DNA from: Actinernus sp. WN-2022
Lineage: Eukaryota; Cnidaria; Anthozoa; Actiniaria; Actinernidae
DNA: 64,000 nucleotides
NCBI GenBank assembly: GCA_030867875.1
Contig: JAOWCC010001751.1
Coordinates: 23,862,369-23,926,368, forward strand
Reading direction: 5' to 3'
This document shows positions 54,876-64,000 of the stretch, in pieces. Below the pieces are notes generated by a model, which ran no database searches, was not told where the DNA came from, and was given only the letters and a program-made list of their open reading frames with translations. Position 1 is the stretch's first letter. Every line of letters starts with the position of its first letter. The position numbers and the translations under genes are program-made.

Positions 54876-55687
54876 AGAAACCGCGGCGTCAGCGCTACAG
54901 AGAAAAAAAAACCTCTCGAAATCGAATTTAAGTAGTAACGAATTTAATATGTTGATCTTTATTCAGTTGCATGGCTTTGCTTTGTCGTCGCAGTGATTTT
55001 TTTTCGATTACAGTGCCGGCGCTAATTTTGTATGTGTACACTTGACTCCAAAAAGTCCAAAGGTGCTAAGCAAGTGTTCCTCTGTTGGCAACTAGTATTA
55101 AAGAAACTTTTGTTTGATGACATGTAATTATTATTTAGAAATACGAAAACAGAATGTGTTGCCTTCTCTTGAGCCGGTACAAAGCCAGTCTGACATACGA
55201 ATTAGCTCCTCGGCCTCCCACCTTCTTCAGCTTTTTAAAATCACCTCTGATAGTACCCATAAGGGCCTCCATAAGCATTATATATGTATCACTTTGAAGA
55301 AGAGCCATTTGTTGAAATAGACATATCCATGGACAAAGCAATATGTATCACTTTGAAGAAGAATAGACATATCGTCAAAGCAATATGTATCATTTTTGAA
55401 TAATAGCCATTTGGAATATTCCAGGCTTTCATTTGAAGTCTCGCGTAACCAATTTTCTTTTTAATTATTCGTTTATACTCAATATGCAAAGATATACCTG
55501 TCATTACTGTCATAATCACATGACTCTATTTGGTATTTTCATTTCTACTGCTGATTTTTTTTCCTCCAGAAATCAAAGGTCCCCTACAGTCACTCAGATA
55601 AAGGAAGAACGAAAAGCCGAATAACTAAGGCGACGAAGTGTGAGTGCAAAGGATGATGAGAAGCTAAAACGGGAACTGACAAATTAA
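54876..55687. other. Intergenic; imperfect ~60-bp repeats
   Basis: The string AATATGTATCACTTTGAAGA occurs near 55341, with related copies near 55283 and 55383, together with AGCCATTTG and AGACATAT. They are degenerate tandem repeats. No gene recognised. Confidence 0.45.
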
Positions 55688-55872
55688 AGTTCGGTGGTCC
55701 CTTCATGTAGGCAACACATGAATTGCTATCAAAATACAATAGAATTAACATAATACAAAACAATAGAACGAAATACACACTACAATAGAACGAAATACAC
55801 ACTACAATAGAACACAATACACAATACAATTTGGTAGTAATTCATGTCTGCCTACATGAAGGGAGAACCTAA
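55688..55872. mobile_element. MITE with internal 22-bp repeats
   Basis: The arms CCCTTCATGTAGGCAACACATGAATT and (complement, right side) CCCTTCATGTAGGCAGACATGAATT pair over about 40 bases. Between them ACAATAGAACGAAATACACA recurs about three times (55761-55826). No ORF of meaning. It lies 26 bp from the next MITE. Confidence 0.75.
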
Positions 55873-55898
55873 AACCGCACTACCTGACCAATCAAATA

Positions 55899-55983
55899 CA
55901 GTGGAACCTCTCTAATACGGACACCGAAGAGCCGGAGGAAAGTGTCCGTATTATAGAGGTGTCCGTAAGAAGAGGTTCCACCG
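55899..55983. mobile_element. 85-bp pogo/Tigger-type MITE
   Basis: Ends CAGTGGAACCTCTCTAATACGG and the complement (AGAGGTTCCACCG), flanked by TA on both sides (55897-55898 and 55984-55985). The inner GTGTCCGTATTA inverted repeat is characteristic of pogo-like MITEs in many animals. Confidence 0.85.
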
Positions 55984-55985
55984 TA

Positions 55986-56528
55986 AGAATCATGACTACA
56001 AGGAATCGAAATTGTAACAGAAAATAATAATATTTATAGCAGACGGAATTAAAAGAGTTAATGGTTCATTACGAATTTATGCACCCTTGTACTGACATCC
56101 GTTCGTTCATAAGACTAATAATATTAAAAAAACCTCTCAAACTTGTCAGGCAAAAATACACAAAGACAAAATTGTTGAAAGGTTTTAAATCGTTTATTAT
56201 GCAAAAAAGGAACGAAATACGTGTTGAAATTATAATATTTTAGAAAGAATGATTATATTATTTCGCCTTTATTAATTTGAACAGGTAGTGTCACCTTCCT
56301 ATTTTCCAGTTTACCCTTCGTATAATCGATATTCTAGTAAATATTGCAATATAGTGCAATATTCTAGTAATTTTTAAAAGCCACATGAAGTCTTAACGCT
56401 TTCAGGGGCTGTTACGGTTTTGTATTCGTCGGACATTCGTCGAGTTTGCCTACGTCAAGAGTCAACTGAAACTTCATCAATTTTCTCAAGGCGTTTGAAG
56501 TAACGAGGGACTGATTGCAAGACTCGCG
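55986..56528. other. Upstream region of the GPCR at 56.5 kb
   Basis: AT-rich. A repeated TATTCTAGTAA / ATTGCAATATAGTGCAATATTC stretch lies at 56328-56370. No clear TATA box or other gene. Confidence 0.4.
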
Positions 56529-57458
56529 ATGGAGAGTAAACTTGTTGTTGAGCTAGCGTCACGTCCAACTTGGCTTGTGGTTTTCGAATCTTTCATCAGT
56601 GCTGGCGTAACGTTTACCGCGTTCTTTGGAAATGTTCTCGTTTGCCTTGCAGTGTTGAAAAAGCGCCAGCTCCGCCTTAAAAGAAACTACTTCGTTATCT
56701 CTTTAGCCATCGCAGATGCTCTCATGGCCGCGATTGTAATGCCTTTGTCACTCGGAGTCTTCATCACTGGTCGATGGGTATTCGACGATTTGTTGTGTCA
56801 AACACAAGGAACAGTTAGTTTTATGCTAGCGGTCGTATCCCAATCAAATATAACGATGATTGCGATCAACAGATACGTGAAAATGACGAAATCTACCAAT
56901 CTGTACAATAAAATGTACACCGAGAAAACCACGATAGTGATGATTGTACTTTCGTGGATTTTCTCCCCACTACTTTCGTTACCTTATTTTCTCATTGGAA
57001 GCAAATTTAAGTTCCATCCGGGGAAGGCATTGTGCTTTTTCGACTTGAACAACGCCCCTAAGGAGTACACCGTGCTTCTTCTATGTGTCATCATACCGAT
57101 TCCATTTTGCATCATCATATTTTGTTACTACAACATCCTAAAGACTGTGCGAATCCACGCTAGCAGCATTTCACACTCGGCCGTAGAGACACATGGCAAT
57201 GCTTTGCCATTCGTAGAGGAAATGAAGCTCACCAAAGTCCTTTTCGCTATCGTAGTTGCGTTCACCATGTGTTGGCTTCCCTTGCTCGTCATCGACCTCA
57301 TAAATCTATTTCAGGGTGACTACAACCTTCCCAGGTGGGTCTATGTCGTGTACATTAATGCTGCGGCAGCAAGCAGTTCTGTGAATCCTCTGATCTATGC
57401 GTGTATGAACAGAGAGTTTAGAAAAGCATTCCAGGAAGTGTTGTGGTGTAGGCAATGA
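56529..57458 (+). CDS. Class A GPCR, 309 aa, canonical motifs
   Basis: A single-exon seven-transmembrane receptor with a complete motif set: GN (34-35) in TM1, LAIAD with D63 in TM2, C90 and C169 for the TM3-ECL2 disulphide, NRY (114-116), the ECL2 motif KFHPGKALC (161-169), CWLP (248-251) in TM6 and NPLIY (286-290) in TM7. It has a very short tail ending about 19 residues after NPLIY, without the palmitoylation CC pair of the other receptors. Closest in look to melatonin/amine-like receptors expanded in cnidarians. It shares FHPGK with the minus-strand pair at 44-49 kb, so it probably belongs to the same family. The ligand is unknown. AATAAA occurs near 57875. Confidence 0.93.
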   Translation: MESKLVVELASRPTWLVVFESFISAGVTFTAFFGNVLVCLAVLKKRQLRLKRNYFVISLAIADALMAAIVMPLSLGVFITGRWVFDDLLCQTQGTVSFMLAVVSQSNITMIAINRYVKMTKSTNLYNKMYTEKTTIVMIVLSWIFSPLLSLPYFLIGSKFKFHPGKALCFFDLNNAPKEYTVLLLCVIIPIPFCIIIFCYYNILKTVRIHASSISHSAVETHGNALPFVEEMKLTKVLFAIVVAFTMCWLPLLVIDLINLFQGDYNLPRWVYVVYINAAAASSSVNPLIYACMNREFRKAFQEVLWCRQ

Positions 57459-60400
57459 GAACAACACCGCGTGTTGCTGATGCGAGGAATCAAAGAGCTA
57501 AAGTAAATAACATCACCGCAAAATAAGTATTATAAAAAATTTCCTTTTACTCGTTATTCTCAGTCCCGTTTTTTTTGGTGGGATTGAGATTCTTCCAGAA
57601 TACTAAATAGAGCTAACTACAAGTTTACAGAGGTATTCAATCATGTGACTTGAATGCCGTGTTTAGATTGGTTAGCACCCTTATGAATTATTAATGTATT
57701 TATAAGTAGAAGAAGATGAACGTCTTATTCAGAGTCCCCACGATCCTATCAAGTAGATCCCTCAAGCTAATTGGCTTTAGGCTTGCCTATGTACTGCTGA
57801 GTTATTGGCATTTCAAATGTACAAAGAACGTGAAAGCGAGACTGCTTGAAAGAGCCTCGTCTGTTTTCTCAAATAAACGTATTCAATCTTAAATCACTGT
57901 AGCTAAACAGCTTTTCATGCACTAAAATGTTAAATTCTCACTAATGTTGCTATGTTTTCCACATTGGAGCAATTCTATTGTTTAGTATACACATCTACTG
58001 ACACTATAGAAAGAGCGATATGCACTTATGAACAACAACAACAACAACAACGATTTAATTCACACTCTGAAACATGCTAAATATCTTACAATGAATTAGA
58101 ATTGACTAAAATATGGTGCTGGGATGCCAGTAGACTTGCTCCAAGTCGAACTCACTGAGTCACTGGGTAAGCGATTACTGGGTCAAAAAGCGAGCGCGAG
58201 AATCGAAGCGAGAGGCGAGTTTGCAGGAAATTGAATCGGGGCGCGAAAACACGTCTCAGGGGCGGAGCTTACATTTCGCGCCTTTGACAAACTCTTTCTG
58301 AGTGCACTCAAATTGTAAGTACCACATCCACGGTCGACTGACTTGGCACGTCAACATACAATGCCTGAAGAATTGACGCTTTGTGGTTGGGCATATCTTA
58401 ACACGTCATAAGCCACGCCTCCGGTTGAAAAATCAACCGGTAAATGTGGGAAATGTCCTTCGTGCGGGGGGCTAAGAAGGACTTTGAGAAGTAGCTTAAA
58501 TAAAACTAATCGTGTCTGGCACCCAAAAATTTACGGTCAGACAAGAAAACATGAACAAACGAACAGACAACATTTAGGTATAGTCAGGGGCGTAGCGTAC
58601 TTGACTCCCTTTCTATCATAGATAGTTGACGCTAGTTTAATAGGCAACTCGATCGAGGTATTTAGCCATCAAATCTCACTTTTGTAATTCGGGTGGGGCC
58701 CAAGTTTAGAACAGAGCGTGTTTTCGCGAGCCTGCGATGTCACTATACAGCATATTCGTGCTACAAAGTGTCTGGCTGCACAGTCTTCAAAATAACGACA
58801 GAAACAGCGAAGGAATAGCTGTTAGTGTAAGTACTTTCTTCTTTTATAGGATAACGTGATCCTCTCTTGACCGTAGCAGAGGTCTGAGAGGTAAAGAACA
58901 CAATCTTAATTCTGTTTGTCGTTTCTGCGAAAAAAAACGTCATGTTTTTGGGTAGCCTTCGCCAGTTATTTTGAGCATTCTGCGTACTTGAGAAAAACCC
59001 ATAGCTACGCTCCTGACATGGATATTTCTCTCAACGTTATACAACTTCGTCAAGCTAATTAAAACTCCCCATTCGTTGTTACTAGTTGGCTCCCTCAGAT
59101 TTTATCCCAACTGGCCGGCATTATAATTCGGTATCGGCGTCTCAAAATCGCAATTAGTTTATATAAAAATTATAGCGGAGTCTCCGGGCCGCGCAAGCGG
59201 AGCACCATGCATACACATAGCAAGCCCATCGAACAAAATGCTACTACTCGTGTCTGTCCGACCGCCATGATGACCCGCCCCATCTACTATTTGTAGCATT
59301 TTTTTACCGGACGTTCATGCATGTAGCGTGCATTCTTTTAAGAGTTCCCAGTTCGCAAGATCGTCATCTTCAAGTGTAACTGTTATTTCAGGTATCATTT
59401 CACCCTATTCCAGATCAAATCGGAGGATTATATACCCTGTACCAGACTAAAACGCTCGAAAACCATACCCTGTCCAGCGGCACGTCCCTGTATACCTTGT
59501 TGCCTTCTCCTCGAATGATTCTGACATTTCCCGAACTTTAAACCCGCAAAAATTATGTTTTTCTGAGAGTGTAGTGAGTCGTGACTTCCCATGTCGAAGT
59601 CTATATATAAACACTGGCGTCATCTTGACTGGGTTCAACTACTTCCAACCGGTTAGGTAATAGGTACCCATAGGGGTGTCTACTGGCAGTGTGCAATGGT
59701 TATACTTCAAAGTATAGAACGATTTTTGAATAAATGTGGGATGGGTAATGGTGATAAAAACACATGTATTTATAAAAACTGGAATGTATTTGTACATTTT
59801 TTATTGTTAAACTGCAACATTACGACTGCAATGGGTAGCGAGACTAGCATAGAATTTTGCTCTACATATACATGTAGTTTTGCTCTTGACATACCACATT
59901 CAGCTTTCTTATTCGCAACCGTACTCCAAACACAGTCAGTAATTCATTCCCCGAGGGACTTCATTCATCCCGTATAAAACGGGCTCAGTTTAATATCTCG
60001 TTTACAAACGGGCTCATTTATCCTCTTAATAAGAATGGAAAGCCACAGGCTTCGCTGACTCGCATGTACTGTGGTAGCCGTATCCCTCGATACTTTGATG
60101 TTGTTTGTTGTCGAATGCATCAAGCTAAAACTGGAGACAAACTTGCGGAACCTTTCATTTGCGGAACCTTTCATTTAACTGGCTTGATACACGCTTTTGA
60201 AAGGTGTGGTAAGTCTAAAATGCAAATTTAGTGAAATTCATTGTTAGTATAAATAGCTGTACAAATGACTCAGAAATAACTTACCAAAATGAAGCGACGA
60301 CCTCGACGGAACTGACTTGCAAATCTCATCAGAATCTCATCACACAAGTCTGCAATCGATAATCCAACGTACACCTTCCGTCACTTGATCGGGAAACCGA

Positions 60401-60926
60401 CTGTTTTTGATTGGATAACGAAGAGTCGAAGTTCTAAGAGCGCGCGATCGATATTTCTTAGTTTCGATATGATTGGCTACTACTCAGCTGCGATTGATTC
60501 CTGAAGTTTACACTGACAGCTTAAAGTCTCTACTGCTGCGCATGCGCGCAGACAGTAGACACAAAACAAACCGCATATGTGACCACAGGGAACAGGATAC
60601 AGGACAACTATAAAACATGATGATATCCAAGATGATGTGATCTTTGTAAGACCGTTTGAAACTTAATTTCAAGAGACAAACTATCTTTTATATTCAATGC
60701 TATACTAATCCATACTTTCGCCGAAGCATACTGGCTTCCACTGATAATTTGACATTTGGCGGGGCAGATAAAGATTTTGATTTGATTTAGAACGAGTGTT
60801 ATAATCGTGAACTGTTGTGAGTTCGGTGTAATAAACAGAAAAATATATCAGGTATTTGCTTTGTTGAGTTTCTATAAGCTAATTCCCCAAGCTGAAAGTT
60901 AACAATTTCATATACATTTAATAAAC
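57459..60926. other. Intergenic; second copy of a dispersed repeat
   Basis: Contains an (AAC)n run at 58029-58050, and at 59168-59270 the second copy of the repeat at 52198-52295. Short direct repeats (GCGGAACCTTTCATTT, 60146-60177; ACGGGCTCA, 59988 and 60008) are present. ORFs of 60-93 codons have no recognisable domains. I find no gene. Confidence 0.45.
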
Positions 60927-62645
60927 CTAGTTTTTTAAATATCGGCTTATTACTTGCGATCTTGATTCACTAAACGTAATAGCTCGAAGTGCGCGTATTT
61001 GTAAAATATAGATTGGTCTAAGCTTAGATTTATAGTTGCTCCCCCAGATTAGTGCAGAATAAGAGATATATGAGTATATTAGATTATAATATAAGTTATT
61101 TAAGATGTCTAGGCTGAGAAAGTGACGGACGTTGTAAAGGATTCCAATGTTCTTAGCTATTTTACGACAAACAAAGTCAATTTGATTTCCCCACGAAATT
61201 TCCTCATCGACCAACATACCTAAGAATTTCGTATGCAAAACCCGTTCTATATCATTTCCACAAAGACTTAGAGAAATGTGAGGAGAGTTCGTGGACAGGT
61301 TCGTGAGCTTCTTTCTTGTTCCAAAAACAATGAATTTTGTTTTTGATAAATTAATACTTAATTTATTTGCAAGTAGCCAATCATAGAGACAATTGGCCAC
61401 TTTGGAAAAGAGTAGGAGATTGGGGCGAGGGTGGTCTCGCAAAGGCGCTTGGGATCGTTACAGGGGACACGCATCGTACAGAATACAAACAAACACGGCG
61501 AATATCGCATGTAACTCATCGAATACAAGCAGAGAAAGTGAAATAAGCTTGTAAGAAGACACTGTACCAGAAGTAAAGCTCAACAGAAGTGTCCAGAAAT
61601 GTGGGTTCATAAAAGCCAACTTACTTAAAGCAGAGCAAAGAAGCGAAAACTACCGTGGAACGGGAGTTAGCAGCAGTAAAGCGAAGCTGACGTGTGGCCG
61701 AATGCTACGATCCGAACACGTTATGCTTTAGCCGATTCCTACGTTTCCCATGCTTTCAATCGCGTCTATAATTTTGGTTACGAAATCGAAATCGTTTTTT
61801 TCCAAAAGCCGAATTGGTAGTCAAATGGTTGCTTTCTATATGGCATAATAGGGATTCGCAAATATATTTTTTCAAAAACTTTAGAAAACGTAGGTAAGAG
61901 TGATATTGGTCTATAATTTCAAGCACACTCTTGGTCTCCACCCTTGAAGAGGGGGGTAACCTTGGCGATGTTAAAAAGGTCAGGAAAAATAAGTTTCTAA
62001 CGAAGTGTTAAAGATCGCGATTGTATAAATGATGTAAGACTTTATATGGCGAAATGTACTGGAACGATAGTTCAGTAGGTGAGGAGATTTTCATCCATTC
62101 TCTAAAATCTCTTTTACTAGTAGGCAGTCTTGGAGCTAAAGATGGACCAACTTCAGTAAAAAACTTATTGAATATATTTGCAATATCTGTTCTTTTTATA
62201 GTGTTTATTACTAAGTTGCGCTTTTCTTTTGTTTAGCACCTAATTTATGACATCCCAGGTGGCCTCTAAGTTTTCTTTTGACTTAGATAGCATTTCTTTA
62301 TAATAACGCTTTTAGTGAAACGAATGATTTAGTTTATTTCTAAGGTGCTTTTAGTTTTAACCGATACAGTTTTCTTCTTCTTTTAATTGACTTTAGAATA
62401 ATACCCGGAGTACGTCATCCAAAGGTTACAGGCTGTTCTAGAGTCAAAATAGTTTTTATCGGAAAATGTTTGTCATAAAGACTTGTAATAGAATTTATTA
62501 GATAAGCATACTGCGCATTTGGGTTTATGCTGTTATAGACCGCTGACCAGTCGATCGTAGCGGCTTCACGTCTAAAGTTCTCTTTACTATTTGCCGAGTA
62601 TACTCGCTTGAAAACGTTTTTTCTTTCTTTTTGACATCTTGCCAT
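60927..62645 (-). pseudogene. Decayed LINE (minus), RT core missing
   Basis: From 62645 leftward: a linker between endonuclease and RT (IDWSAVYNSINPNAQYAYLI, YDKHFPIKTI), then degenerate MLSKSKENLEATWDVIN (about 62270), FPDLFNIAKVTPLFKGGD and a YRPISLLPTFSKVFEKI-like piece across frames (61960-61860). An unrelated ~300-bp stretch (61443-61755) replaces the catalytic core. The frame then resumes as the RT end, 61442-60927 (LLANKLSINLSKTKFIVFG, HTKFLGMLVDEEISW, LIWGSNYKSKLRPIYILQIR). Stops and frameshifts abound on the left half. It is the same broad group as the LINE at 53 kb. Confidence 0.75.
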
Positions 62646-63152
62646 ATTCTATAATAAAAACTGGCAAATCTGATCAGAAATATCAATATATAGTATACCA
62701 GGGGTAGTATTTTCTACTAAGTCAAATGTATTTATGTAAATATTGTATATATGAGTTGCTGAGCCGGAGCCAAGAGGAAAGCCCAAATGCACTCAATCAG
62801 AAGCCTTACGAAGTTCGGCGCGCAGAACTTCCGGTGCTTCGCGCCAGTCATGAGGCAACTAAAACTTTATTGATTGGTTCATTTGGATAACGCTCCCTGC
62901 CTTCGCGCGCATACTCCAGATATTAGTTTCTCTAACAATAACGTTTTGAATAACAGTTTTAGTTTTACCATATAATTAACAATTAGACTACGAATTCGAG
63001 GTGCCCCGAGTCGGTAGAAACCATGAGCGAGAAAATACCCAAGTACACCGTTCTATCAACTTAGTGATCGAGAAAACGGTGAAAATCTCGCAAAAAAAAA
63101 AAGCATTTTTCTAAGTGATATTTGCCTGCAGCGCGCTAAGTCGATAGACGGC
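62646..63152. other. Intergenic, no gene seen
   Basis: Contains CpG-bearing sequence near 62810-62910. Nothing recognisable otherwise. Confidence 0.4.
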
Positions 63153-63284
63153 ACCTGGCTAGCCAATCAGACGGCGAGTTTGCCAATTGACAGCGGCTGG
63201 CTAGCCAATCAGACGGCGAGTTTGCCAATTGACAGCGGCTGGATAGCCAATCAGACGGCGAGTTTGCCAATTGACAGCGGCTGC
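63153..63284 (+). repeat. 42-bp tandem repeat with CCAAT motifs
   Basis: Three units of GGCTAGCCAATCAGACGGCG + AGTTTGCCAATTGACAGCGG + CT, with the third starting GGATAGCC. Each has an exact CCAATCAG box and a second CCAAT (GCCAATTG). The 42-bp unit keeps one frame open (repeat LANQTASLPIDSGW), but no larger protein is recognisable. It could be a promoter-like array of NF-Y sites. Confidence 0.85.
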
Positions 63285-64000
63285 ATGGTTATGCCAACAA
63301 GGGATATGGCAATGGAAGCCTTTTATGTTGTTTTGTTTGGCTCTTCTCGGAGTGATTCCATTCCCTCTCTATAGCTAACTTATACTGATGAAATACAGCC
63401 ATTCTTACCAGATGCGCTCCAACTAGGTCATTTTAGAATCTCTTAGTATAAATAGAATAAGGAAATTCCTGTTTTAAGAATTCGAAGTCTCGAATTGAGA
63501 AGTTTTTTTTATTGAGCTATGGGAGTCAGTTTTAGTTTACCAAACCGAAATTGAAAAGAGCCGGTTTGCTAACAGCTTTGTGACGCGAGAACTGAGTTCA
63601 ACTTAATTTGAAACAATAAAATTGTGCGGATTGAGAGCTCAGCGCGATATTAATATGTACAAAAGGAATCAGCGCGAGTTTGACGGTCATTATTTCTCTC
63701 TTTTAATTAACAAAACACACGACAAAATCTTCAAAGAAAATCAAATAAAGCTCATGCATGCTAGATCATAGAAATGCGTTTTAATAACCGAATCACCTGC
63801 GCCTTTTTGACATTTGTAACTAAGCCTGCCTCGGTCAGATGTGTCATGTATCATTCAGATAAGTGTAGATCTGTCTTTGCTGAAAAACATCCACTCATCT
63901 TCAGTTGGGTTAAATGTGAGCATATATAGGCAAACACATCGCCTGTTACTAGATAATATCATTATACAATCTTTATAACGTGAATGAAATTGAGAGGAAC
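63285..64000. other. Intergenic to window end
   Basis: AT-rich; no gene, repeat or RNA recognised. Confidence 0.4.

Overview
The window looks like a piece of a metazoan nuclear genome, most likely a cnidarian (coral or sea anemone); this is inference. It is AT-rich with long intergenic gaps. The only intact genes I can identify with confidence are four single-exon class A GPCRs of about 310-365 codons. The rest is mostly transposon remnants and tandem repeats: LINEs, a DIRS-like element, many short foldback/MITE elements with readable target-site duplications, minisatellites and a 4.3-kb satellite. Nothing bacterial (operons, ribosome binding sites, CRISPR) is present.

Layout. 1-6.5 kb: a hairpin MITE, a 15-copy 56-bp array with an inverted-repeat cap, a decayed LINE ORF1-like fragment (minus strand), a 26-bp minisatellite split by a MITE, a Harbinger-like MITE with TAA duplications and a long hairpin. 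6.5-12.5 kb: a promoter-like stretch with candidate 5' exons, three copies of one ~0.5-kb MITE family, a 1,048-bp Mutator-like element with a perfect 9-bp target duplication that carries a ZAD-like zinc-finger fragment, and two arrays of one 12-bp repeat in opposite orientation. 12.5-16.8 kb: a ~92-bp satellite with higher-order structure.

18.8-30.3 kb is a head-to-tail tandem repeat of about 5.2 kb (just over two copies). Each unit has a TATA-like box, a 22-bp minisatellite, a string of short CAAG-rich blocks bounded by splice-site consensus (candidate paralogous microexons) and an ORF with 21-bp (7-codon) repeats open in two frames. The third copy is cut off at about 30.27 kb by a DIRS-like retroelement fragment on the minus strand (RT domain, frameshifted).

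34.4-35.5 kb: a GPCR with diverged DRY and NPxxY motifs. 37.8-38.1 kb: a frameshifted THAP-domain fragment. 39-42.6 kb: two decayed LINEs in opposite orientation, one split by a MITE with TTAA duplications, then a hairpin. 43.9-52.0 kb: a recent ~4-kb head-to-tail duplication, each copy with an (ACTAC)n microsatellite, a minus-strand GPCR (about 97% identical proteins) and a pogo-like MITE. 52.9-54.9 kb: a 5'-truncated LINE with a long open RT frame and a (TTG)n tail. 56.5-57.5 kb: a fourth GPCR with canonical motifs. 60.9-62.6 kb: a decayed minus-strand LINE. 63.2 kb: a 42-bp tandem repeat carrying CCAAT motifs.

The GPCRs share the ECL2 motif FHPG and the general look of the melatonin/amine-like receptors that are expanded in cnidarians, so they probably form one locally duplicating cluster; ligands cannot be read from the sequence. 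The strongest candidates for something undescribed are the gene-fragment-carrying Mutator-like element at 8.6-9.6 kb and the tandemly amplified microexon locus at 18.8-30.3 kb.
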